Under the pieces are notes generated by a model. It saw nothing but the letters and a program-made list of their open reading frames with translations, made no database searches and had not been told where the DNA came from. Shown in pieces: positions 24,004 through 34,956 of a stretch of DNA of 64,000 bases. Location of the stretch: the NCBI RefSeq assembly GCF_008831285.2, contig NC_045139.1, positions 28,747,206 through 28,811,205 of the forward strand. Direction: 5' to 3'. Source of the stretch: Nymphaea colorata. Its lineage: Eukaryota > Streptophyta > Magnoliopsida > Nymphaeales > Nymphaeaceae. A program made the translations under genes and the position numbers. Position 1 is the stretch's first letter. The number at the start of each line of letters is the position of its first letter.

Positions 24004-26742
24004 ATTTCCGAAAGGAGAAGAAATAAAAGAGACATACCATCACATCTTCGGGAGCTTATGAATTCTTTTACTCGTTTCGATTCTCATGTTGTAAAAATGC
24101 AGACTGCCGAACAATAATTCCATCGTCGCGTTTGAGAGGATGATATGTTGCATTCTTCTCCTTCTAATTGCCTATACGGGATTCCCACAAATTTTCTAAT
24201 CTATCGCAGTTTTTGATGCATGATGGAAAACCACAAACAGTCGACACGTTTTCTGCAGGTCTCTGAATTCTTTCGAATGCCAGATTGCTTGTTCCGTCCG
24301 AAGTATCTTTGGAACCGTGTGAATTGACCTCGCCGGCTATGACCAAGTTAGGTCTGTTGATTTTATGGGTAGTTATTTGTCCATTTAAACTTGTTAACTT
24401 ATCGCCTTTTTTTTTTTAAAAAAGTTTCTTATAGGTAATTACTTGCAGATTTAAAGAAGCGATTTAGGCCAGATTTTCGGGAAAGTACTTAAGTGTTTAT
24501 GTTTTTTGATAAAATGCACAAAGTTTACTTATTAATTTGGTTTATGTTTCAAATAAATTTGAAAATATCTTTTCATGACAGTGAAGGAGACGGAAATATG
24601 GCAGTTATCATTTATCAAGAGCAATTATTACTTTTTAATAAAAGTATCTAAAAGTTTGCCATGTAAATAAACATAGGGGAAACTATAAGATTGTCCCGCA
24701 AATGTACAATGCTAATGGGGACCTGTTTAGTAGCAATTGCATTTCAAAAACTTCTAATAAGAAGGCTAATTTCGATCCTGAGTGAAATTGCAATAGTTAA
24801 TGACTCACCTAAAAATGTACCCTTAGTATTTTGTATTTCTAAGCTAAAAGCAGTTCTTTCTTAATATGACAGGCAACCTACTAATCATGTTTCCAACATT
24901 CTTTTATTGAAAAGAAGTAATGAAATTTCCATAATTTTTTAGCGCATTATTGCAATCGTTTTTTTCAACATGATCATCACATATATACCCAAGAGATGTG
25001 AGGTAAAAGTCAAAACTGTGTATAAATCAGTCACACACACACGCAACAAATCACAGCTCGTCTCAATGCGACGTCATTTGTAGGGTCTTATGTTCTTCAA
25101 AATGTGGAATGTGTGTCCTGCCATGATCAGAAGAGCTGATCTGTTACTAGGCAAGCAAATTATACCATACCTGTAGGTCCAGGTTTAATCAAACAAACGA
25201 AATAAAGCGATAAGATCCCCGATGGGGATTATCCTGATCGATGAGGTGGTGACTGGAAAGATGCATTCCATACGGGTGCATAAGAATTAGAGTTGAAATC
25301 ATTAGATGCTTGTCTCTTTCCTTCTAGCACCAAGCAACTGCTATAAGCTTCTTTAAGTTAGATTCCTTGCCAGCTCCTCTAACTCCTTGAGCTTCTGTAG
25401 CTCCTATACTAGCTAGTTCGTCTGCAGCTGGGCATTTAATTCCTCCTCTTTTCAGTTAGATCCTGGTAGCTAGATCGCTAGGAGGCTGACTATATATGTC
25501 AAAAGTGGGTTCAGAAAGAATGCCCCAGAAAAGATTAATCAGTCCCGTACTCCTAAACATTCAGAGGAATGGAAATAGTACCATTTTCTGTGGGCAGTAC
25601 ATCAAGTGATGACTCCAACCATCTTGGTTCTCATAACCTTCACATGCTTTTTGGTGCTGTGCAGATTTTGCAGAAGCGCTTATTCTGTGATTATGTAATA
25701 TTTTCATCGAGAAACTAATTAGGCGTTCAAATTAGAAACAGGAATTAAGAAGAACAAGATGTGAACAGCTTGAGGTGCGAGTCGTTGTCTACTTCAAACA
25801 CAAATGAAGCTCATCTCAAGAAACGCAGGCAGGACAAAATATTGTACTTGATTTTCGAATGCGACCTACCTAAGAAGGAGTAGGGGTCCCCATGCGTGCA
25901 TTACTTGGTTTTTGGTGAACGTAACTCCTACTTGTCTCTTTACATGTCACAAATGCATCTGATCAATTGAACGGACAACTTGCCGGTGGTGCTCGTGATT
26001 CTTACATTATTTTAGGAAGCAAGTGAATTCAGAAATAATGTGCAAGCTTTTCCGTTGGTTTACTTCAACCTCCTTTTACCGTGTTAGCATTAGAAGATTA
26101 GACAAAATTCCTACAAGCAGTGAAGAGCAAAGTACACACATTAACAATGGTATAAAACGCAGAATGCATATATAAGGAAACAGCTTAAATGCTGGAAGAT
26201 TGCACGCAATAAAGACATCAATCTCCCTACCTGTATACGCATTAATTTAAGCTACACTAGAAACTCAACAACAATATTATGATTGGAGAATGGCACGTAC
26301 TTCATGCACATCATTAGCTTCCATACAAAGACTCCCCGAGGGCATGCAGCCCTACGTGCATATGCATGTGCAGCACACAGCTGCTATATATACAAATGCC
26401 ATCGTCTTCAGTATAATAGGGAGACCTTGTTCATCGGTTTAGAACACCCAGTTCCAATAAGGTTTGGTCGATGATGAAAATAAAGATGATTTTGACCGGC
26501 GTGTGATGGACTCCCTGAATAATCCTGAATCTTGGGGTTCGCCACATGTCCGTCCCTGGCATATGGACTTAAGAGGCAAAACGCTGGTGCTAGTTAACGC
26601 GGGGCTTGTGTTCAAGAAGAACTAAGCACATAGAACAGAGAGTGATCTGATCTCTAAAACATACTCTGCTCATGAATTCAACATCAATCCAAGTCGGATT
26701 GGGACCTGGTGCACCGTGGAACTGCTTTTCGGCCTCTACCGA

Positions 26743-26748
<6 letters not shown>

Positions 26749-26773
<25 letters not shown>
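26749..26773. repeat. (CT)12 microsatellite
   Basis: This is an uninterrupted CT dinucleotide run of about 25 bases in intergenic DNA. Confidence 0.95.
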
Positions 26774-27985
26774 AAGCACAAGTAGACATTTTCTGAAATA
26801 AAAAGGAAGTCAGGAAGCCTGTGATACAGTATTTTGAAACATCATGGTACTGTTATACCAAATGCTTATGTAAGAAAATGTCAAGGTGCTGAGCGTAGTC
26901 AAAAAGCGAAAAGACATTGATTGGCAAAAGTAAAAATATGCTATACTAGCAGAAGCCTGTACACCTCTTCCCTCATCTAGTCGTCCATCAACAAATTCTG
27001 ATCTGCCACTTATAAGAGATGACAGACGACGGTATATGTGAATCTCATGCCACATGCAATCGGCGGTAAGGTATTAATCAGAAGCATCTAAACCGCTGAT
27101 TGTGCTTTTCTACTTTCTTGTTTTTCTTGGTCTTTTCTGCAACTGTTGTAATTAAATAACAATTGCATTCTTGTATAGAAAACTTAAAAAACTATATCGC
27201 CCATATGCATGCAGTGAGTCCGCATTAGGCGAGTTTCATTTTTTGCCAAAAAATTAGCCGGTGAATATTTCAAATTCTTTAATAAAAATTAAAATAATGC
27301 TGATTTCCAAATTCCATTTGTTTCGTTTTTTGTGGCCGCTATGCGGCCGTTTCTGACAACGCTGCTTTCTACCAGTAGCTAGGTTATTGATGATAATCTC
27401 ATTCATCCTTCTTCTTCTAGAGTTTTTGTTTTTTCTTTTGGCCGAACTACTCGCTGGTGCATGTGCCTGTGAGAGGCACATTATGAACCTTCTGACATGG
27501 ACGACGAATACGGACATGGTGGACGACCACAAGTACTGATTCCGGAACAAGAGCGGAAGACATGACAGATTGATCAGCTTATACATGTGGAAGGCTTTCA
27601 GCTTCCATGTAAATGCAGCTGAAACACTGGCATGCGCAGCAACCTCAATGACTTTATACCATTTGACCAGCGGTTGTTGCCGCTCTCGAAACTTGCCTTC
27701 ATAAATTACGTAGTCATCAGACTCAACTCGCAGAGAAGGTACTGTTTGGTCTTTATAAAGCAGTGAACATGTGGATAAAAGGAAAGCATTATCACCAAAG
27801 TTGTGAAGGAGATCCAAGGTGGACATGGGTGGTAAAAATTTATGCTTTTTGTTGAACTACTTCGCTGTGTTTGCGAACTAACAAATCCAACACTACCTGC
27901 AGGCACGCTCGCATTATTTCACGCTCAAAGCTGAAGCAGGACTGAAAAATTAACCGCCATATATATGGAGGCGTTCCTGGAAAGG

Positions 27986-28288
27986 CACCAGCAAATTAAT
28001 GTTAAGCACAAGCTTGGTTTTGCAGCAATGGTAAGGGCTACTCTTCCTCTTGCTGTTTAAGATTGTTGAATATGTTTTATGTATGCAAAGATGGAAGCGC
28101 TGAGGATAACCGTGAGAGACAAGGGAAACCTTCCGGCCACCAGCAAATTAATGTTAAGCACAAGCTTGGTTTTGCAGCAATGGTAAGGGCTACTCTTCCT
28201 CTTGCTGTTTAAGATTGTTGAATATGTTTATGTATGCAAAGATGGAAGCGCTGAGGATAACCGTGAGAGACAAGGGAAACCTTCCGGC
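27986..28288. repeat. Near-perfect 152-bp tandem duplication
   Basis: Copy 1 is 27986-28137 and copy 2 28138-28288, both starting CACCAGCAAATTAATGTT and ending ACCTTCCGGC. By eye they differ by a single T in a short T run, so the duplication is recent. A partial third start (CACCAG) follows copy 2. It lies about 200 bases 3' of the MIR169 hairpin, in its direction of transcription, so it may be part of the primary transcript. Confidence 0.92.
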
Positions 28289-28480
28289 CACCAGCCGTGG
28301 AACAAATGAATGAAAACAAACTGAAAGGGACGAGGATCTCCAATATGCGCAGGCGACAAATGAAAAGCACAGTAGATAAAAGAGAAAATGTTGCCCAAAG
28401 TTGGAGCTTACCTCGTTAAAATGACACCTTTGAGATGAACTTCCTGTGGTGAAACATCTTTCTGCTATCATCTCCGGTCT

Positions 28481-28741
28481 AGCATGAGAAAAAGAAAATA
28501 TGATCTAGCCAAAGACCACTTGCCCACTTGTGCTTTCTCTGTCATATGCAAGATCTTTTTTTCCCTTAGGTAGTAGGGATTAACCCACTTATGCGTTCTG
28601 CGCTCCGCATGCATCATCCTTTTGAAAATGGAATGAAAAAGGAAGCACAAAGAACAAGTACATAAAAGGAGGCACAACTGAGTTAAGGGCCTGTCGGCAA
28701 GTCATCCTTGGCTGCATCATGGACCTTCCTTCCCACATGCT
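28481..28741 (-). ncRNA. MIR169: MIR169 microRNA precursor hairpin
   Basis: The 21-base mature sequence lies on the minus strand at 28714-28694, starting CAGCCAAGG and ending CTTGCCGA. It appears identical to the miR169a form and sits on the 5' arm. The star strand (about 28524-28504, GGCAAGTGGTCTTTGGCTAG plus A) pairs with it through a few wobbles and mismatches, leaving 2-base 3' overhangs. Below the duplex the arms AGCATGTGGGAAGG... and ...CTTTTTCTCATGCT pair for about 24 more positions with one 2-base bulge. This lower stem is what plant DCL1 needs. miR169 guides cleavage of NF-YA mRNAs and acts in drought, nitrogen and flowering control. Pairing was done by eye. Confidence 0.93.
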
Positions 28742-29062
28742 AAACAAGAGATGAACATGTTTGGTAAAATCCTTTATCCCTCTAGTGTAATTGCACCAGA
28801 TTATGCTCACAACGGAGTTTCCAGCCAATCCTAATCTCTACGGACAGTGGTACCTTTTTACAGATTTTGCAAAGTCTCTATGCCCTCATATGGAATGAGA
28901 GAAATGGGAATCTCCTTTTCCCTCTTTAATTCTACCCAATATAGGCATTGCCTAAAGAGGAGATGGTATTGGCATTCATGGAACAGGTGGGGAGCCTAGT
29001 GAACAAGAGGCACAGAATGACAGAAGAAAGATGCGTGCAGCCTTGAGCTTTAGAAAGATGGG

Positions 29063-29070
29063 TTTATATA
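29063..29070 (-). promoter_or_regulatory. Probable TATA box of the MIR169 transcript
   Basis: On the minus strand the sequence reads CTATATAAACC, a good plant TATA box. It lies about 320 bases upstream of the hairpin base, which would place the transcription start near 29035. Plant MIR genes are Pol II transcribed and usually have such boxes; the assignment is inferred from position. Confidence 0.5.
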
Positions 29071-29099
29071 GATCTAATTTGATTGGTACAGGAGGAGAG

Positions 29100-32000
29100 A
29101 AGATCGGTTTTGGACCAATGGGGTCAAGAGAGGAAGGTGATTAGCTGGTAAGGAGGAAATGCAAAAGAAAAAATAAAGTAGATTTGACATTGCACTGTAA
29201 CAGCTAGGTCCTATAAAAACACTGATTAAAGGCCTGTGTTAATTAATGTTGCAGAAAGCCGACAGAGAAAAGAAAGATGGACATCACGTTTTAATAATTA
29301 TTTCTCAATAAATGAATTTGGCTTCTTTAAGTCCTCGTCAGACCAAGTGCTGTCACATTATTGGTTAAGGATAGCAAGAAATATTAAAAAATATGACTGT
29401 GTAACTTTTCACCACTAACGAGGAAACACAAACTTTATTCAATCGGAACTTACACTAAAATAATGTGTGCAATCCTGAACACTTTGGCCAACATCCCATC
29501 ATCACGATCATCAGTCTATCATTGTTTATCAGGGGCTAACAGGCAGCGAATTTGCTACCGGTATTGTGACATCTGCATATGCACCTTATAGATTGACTCT
29601 TGAGGGAAAACGAGCCTTCCTTGATAAGAAATTCGTCGTCGGTTTGACCTGATGAATGTAAGAGTTGCAGTGTTTGGCATCCCGGCAGAATCCATTACCA
29701 CTTTTAATCGCGAAGGATTAAATGCTAACTATTATGAACACTGGTTTGTCGCGTTGAGACTGGAGAAATGAGCACCGTGGAGGAGGAACTGAAACAATGG
29801 GGATGCGTTTATTGTTGCTAGTATTAATTTAAAACTTTGTAGTACTTGGATTTGTGTGCAGACATGTTATTTTTGGCAGAGGATCTCGTGAATGCTTTTA
29901 CACCAGCTTTATTCCTCCCCCATCTCTCAAAATCGTTCCCCTTTTCTGAACTCACCCACCATTTTTTCTGCCAGCATCTAAGGGCGCTCTGCTGCAAGGT
30001 ACTGCTTTGCTGAATAAATAAATGTAAAACTTCAGATGAATAAAGAAAGTAAAAGAATTGTGGAGTATCGTGTTTAAATTCACGAAACAAGAAGTAGTAT
30101 TGGAACAGAGGAGCAATGGACGCATGGCCACCCAGATGCCATAAATCCAAAAATCGTGTCATTCCATATCTAATTGTCAAGCACCTTCGTAATTATTCCG
30201 ATCAAGGGAGCCTGTAAATCATCAGTAATCTGGACAACAGGGAGAAAAGAAAATGCAGGTGGCGCAATTTTACTGTAACTTCTCTTTAATTTCCCTCATT
30301 CCTGCTACAGATGTGTTCTTTCATGGGTCAGTCCTGCTCACCACTTCCACAACCGTCGTGCAGAACGCTAGCATTTACTAATACATGGACTCCTTCCTTC
30401 CAAGGAGAAAACGACCCAGTAAAGGAAGATTCGTTGCAAGGACAAAAGATATCTTTTGAAAGGAGGAATTGCTCAAATCTGCTCATTGGATTTACTGCTA
30501 TTTATGAAAAAGAAGCCATCCACTGAATTTAGATATCGAGCTGATAATCGTAGATCTTGAGAAGCAATCTCTGCTCAAAGGAAGGACCTGGGCCGAGTAC
30601 ACTTGGAAGACAGGAAACCTAAAGTTGTCGTGGTGCATCACTTTCGAGGCTAAAGTACACAATCTTATCAAATCCTCGGTCAAAGATTGAGAAAACCAAT
30701 TGGGCCGAGAAGAAAGACAAACTTATATTTGCATCTGCCTTGGCACTTAAAATATTTTTATCATTTTCCATGGAAAAAAGTATGAAGAAATGATCGTGCA
30801 AGTTTCGCCGCAGCTGTTCAATACTTCAATATAGGCCGGAGAAACATAAAGTTGCCCCCTAGGCAGTCAACAGAAAAGAGATATTATACAGGTAGCTGTC
30901 AAAGATTGGCATTCGAGTTCTGAACTCAGAAACTCCTCAAGTGGTGAGACTTCAGAAAAGTTACTGGATCTAGCGAGGTGATTGTTGAATTGTCCGTAGC
31001 CTATGTACCTGTTATTGTGCAGATCTTCAAAGAATCTTTCTGAAGCAGCTACGATGCAGATGCTTAGCACGCCTGCCAACACATGTAAGGTTTCAACAAA
31101 GAATTACTTAATTAAGCCATGGCATGATCATCCCTCACTCACGATTCCCATTTCCAATTACTTGCACATGACGAACAGTTGCATATATAGAATGATTGAA
31201 GCGTTGGTATCTCAATCATATGTTTCGAGATTATTTACAAAATGGTAGCAACAAGCTTCTTGTTGGCTCATAAATAAGGAAAAGAGAAGATCATTACACT
31301 GTTTTTTTTTTTCTAATTTTACTTCCTCGCTGTTCCCGATGAACAACCATAGCCAGAAAGATGCTTGGTTGTGCGTTATTGCAGTTACCAGTCTGCTACT
31401 AGGATGAATAGGGGTTAGCACTCCTGTCCAAGCCCCTTACCACCGTTGCAGATCCTATTTCATGAATTGGGGAGTAAGGAGATCAGTAAGCCCTCTCTCT
31501 CTCTCTTTCTGCGTGTTCACTTTTCTATTTAGCTAATTCATTTGCCTCTCTGAAATAATACCCTGGACTTGTAATTAGAACTCAGAAAATCAGTGGCGTA
31601 TTGCCCGTCATATATTTTGATGTCCCGGTTCAAATTTCAACAGTTACATGAGCAAAAGAATGTGTTAACAGTTTAGTGGAAAAAGAAATTTCATACTGCA
31701 GTTTATTTGTGTGGAGTAATTATTCTTTTGTGAAGGCCACTAGTAGGGCATGGTAGCTGTATTTTTAGCGCTTGCAGTGATGTTTAGTTTTTACCAACTT
31801 TCGGTAGTAAAACAAAAGACAGTCAAAATTTGGTTTTCATCCTTTTAACTGTCTTTGTCGCATGAACTTAAACGTGTTAAGTGCAATATACACGAATTCG
31901 AGCGCCTTTTTTCATAAACTTTTCACTTAATTCGTTTTCAAAATAAGTGAGTTACTGGTGTTATGATTGGATGTTGGAAAAGCTTGGGCAAGGTCCGACT

Positions 32001-33287
32001 TAGCAGCCATGTTGAATCTTCACCCTCCTTTTATGAGCGAGTCTCACTCACTTGGGATGCTTCGCATGAGGACATGCCGAACAGTTGTTTTCGTGTTTAG
32101 TTCCGAACCTTTAATATTACTCTGTTTCTCCCAACTCTAACCCAGCCTGAACGTTAGAAGGACCAAGCACGAAAAAGCTATTAGTTTTGACGGCCCAATC
32201 TTCCTGGCTCTTATAGTTTTCCTCGCATCGGTTTACTTATCCTTTTGCGAAGAGCACCAAACATTAATGGCGGACCACAAAGGTGATCAGGAGTCTACAA
32301 ATATAAATAGCTGAGGGAAACGATGTGGAACGGCTCTGAGTCTCTGCCTCTTGATTCTTGTTGCTGCGCGTTGTTGTTTGGACAATCCCGGGTTAGCAAT
32401 GAGTTGAGATTTCACAACAACACTTTAGGACAGCACTGACGCAAAAAAAAAAAAAAAAAAACACCAGTGGAGGGTGTCACTGCCCTTATTTTAGTGCCAA
32501 AACATGCGCCAGAGCTGAGGTCGATAATGGCGTGAAATTAGCGCCAATAAACGGGTGGTTAAACTGACGCCTAAACAGCGCCAGGGAAAGAGTAGATAGG
32601 GCAGATTTAAACCAAAATGCTATTAACTAGCGTATAACTGAACTGAATGCCAGTGTTCATATGTTAAAAGCTGCCGGTCGGGCGCTATTTTAGTACATCT
32701 ACCCTTGAATGGGAAAGGCTGGCACGAAGCTGGCCGCTGGTGGGTAACCGGCCCGATTTGGGCTTCGGTTCAAGCCTAGAAAAGGGGCATCCGGCTGGTT
32801 CGGTTGGGCGCGATATGCTCCGGTGGGTCTGATAATGTTTTTTTATATTTATTTTATTAATTCTTAAATATAAATATAATATTTTATTACAATTAATTAT
32901 ATTTACATATTATTTATGTTAAAAAATATTTTTAAAATTTAATCGAGCTGGACCCGAGCTCGGGTGTAAAAATAGAACTAAAATATCAATGTAAAGATAA
33001 GTACTTTTTAGCCTGGCTTCCTCTTCCTAAAAAGTTTTTTCAAAAAAGTGATTCAGAAAATGGGCCTAGAAGATTTAGATAGAGTGAGTGCAAATGAGGG
33101 AGTAGGTGGGACTCTTTCTCTTTCTCTCCACGTAGTTAATGAATCAGAATCATTTACATCTCTATTACTTGAGGCCAATCCATCAAAAGGTTCCCACACT
33201 TGCCTCAAATCAGTCGTCACTTGCACCTCCTCCTTCCATTGCATTCATATTATAAAAGGCAGCTAAAAGAAGCTGAAATCTTTCCCA

Positions 33288-33332
<45 letters not shown>

Positions 33333-34950
33333 CCTCCGGATGAATGGATGAAATTATAATCTATATGTTTATAATTTTATATGTAAATATATAAGTTAGA
33401 GAAATACAAAGAGTCTATGGTTTCTCTTTTAAGTGACCTTTCCTTTGAAACCTGCTTCCCACCAAACTAGCGAGAGTCAAGCCATCGATCCTCGTCAGCA
33501 AAGGCCGGTGAGGTCAACAGATGGTGGATGCGCCGCTGCCGGTGATTTTTATATATTTTTAGAATATTTTAAGTTTAAAGCTAAATTCTCAATAATTTTT
33601 ATTAAGAGGGGTTGTTTGTAAATTATTTCAAGAAACAAGAGGAAACGCTCAAATCCAACTACAAGAAACTTGAGATGATAGATGGTTTTGGGAATGTATG
33701 GCAATGAGTCTTCTGCCCTTTTGGGGAACGAATCCCTGTCTTTGACGCCATGCCAGAGGAAAGACCCAATTGATTTTTTTTTTAGTGGACTAAATGAAGA
33801 TGCTTCTAAGCTGTCTTCCTTTTCTGTTTGTTCCCCACTACAGCAATATTAGATAGATCGAGAAGATAATGAGCATTAGAAAGTCGAGCTCAAGATTTTT
33901 TTGTGGGCTCGAACCCAATTTTTATGCCAAACCCTAATTACATCGGTCTTCATATGATATGATGAGCGCCGACAGATCGTGAACAAGACACCAAAAGCAG
34001 AGGCGTTGAGAAAACGCCGCCTTTTACTGTAGCAAACGTTGTTTAGCGTGCTTGCTGATCCACCTTCACAGAATAGAAATTGTTTACTTTTAGAAATATT
34101 TATTAGGGCAGAGGGGTGCCCCCTCAGTATGTGGCTCCATCCTTGATCAGCATTGCCCTGCACTGCAGGACGTCCGGATCACATTCCAATCCCACCTCCT
34201 CCAATGCATTTTGCTGCACTCCCCAGCCTTAACCTTATCATGTATAAAAGCTCCTTACACCTCCCATCGTCTAAAGCAGCAGCCAACCTTGTTTGTATGG
34301 GGAGGGACCCCATTACCATTACTCCCATGTCTAGTCCTGTTTGAAGACAATCTATGATTTTAGCCGTTCAACTAAAGTATCTTGATTTCAAGGCATACTT
34401 GACGTCACGAATGACGGAAAATAAGAGCTTTACCGTCGCGGAAGAGGCGCAGCATTTGACAGTTAAATCTGTATCTCATTACATTCCAAATTACTGCAAT
34501 GCGTAAACTTAACAACAACACCTATAATCTTTATCGTGCCACGATCAGTTACTGTTGCAGGTTATGAGTGATGGCGATGGGGATGGTTAGTCTTTACAAT
34601 CCACTATAATATTTATAAGACAATAACGTATAGACAAGGACCTTTTATGCATAAAGTATCCAAAACCAAAAAAAAAAAAAAGGAAGAAAAAAGACGAGCA
34701 TTATTAATGATCCCTGAGCTCTCCCCTCCTTTCTACCTTCAAAATGAGAGCACCACCAGCTGTCTATCTTGGTCAACTGCAACAATTTAGCTAATCGGGG
34801 ATTAGTCTTCTACCGCCACTCCTCAAAGGCCCAACTGGCTGCATCATCGTTTCTGTAGGAAAGGGTCGGCCAAACTAAGTAAAACAAAACTACCTCTTCT
34901 GTACAAAGATTCTGGTGATTTCTTCACTCAGGCTTATGCTTGCCTCCTCT
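29100..34950. other. Intergenic spacer, no gene recognised
   Basis: Short frames on both strands lack family signatures. An (AT)n tract lies at 33291-33330. Around 32410-32640 there are repeated short GCGCC/GACGC-type motifs next to a poly-A run that may be a transposon end. The stretch at 32825-32940 is extremely AT-rich and bordered by GC-rich sequence. Confidence 0.5.
33291..33330. repeat. (AT)20 microsatellite
   Basis: This is an uninterrupted AT dinucleotide run of 40 bases. Confidence 0.95.
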
Positions 34951-34956
34951 GCTCGC

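Larger units (their letters stand above)
24004..28480. other. Intergenic DNA downstream of the CML gene, with the 3' flank of MIR169
   Basis: No conserved coding region is recognised. The region contains a (CT)n run at 26749-26773 and, near the MIR169 hairpin, a 152-bp tandem duplication. A 190-codon minus-strand frame at 27254-27826 has no domain signature; it could lie within the primary MIR169 transcript but is not called as a gene. Confidence 0.45.

Noticed and set aside
27254..27826. 190-codon minus-strand open frame
   Set aside because: It has an ATG but no domain, signal or family resemblance, and its composition is irregular. It lies where the MIR169 primary transcript may run, so a chance frame is more likely.
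28501..28526. A second MIR169 gene on the plus strand from TAGCCAAAGACCACTTGCCC
   Set aside because: It differs from miR169 at several positions, including the centre, and is fully explained as the star arm of the minus-strand hairpin.
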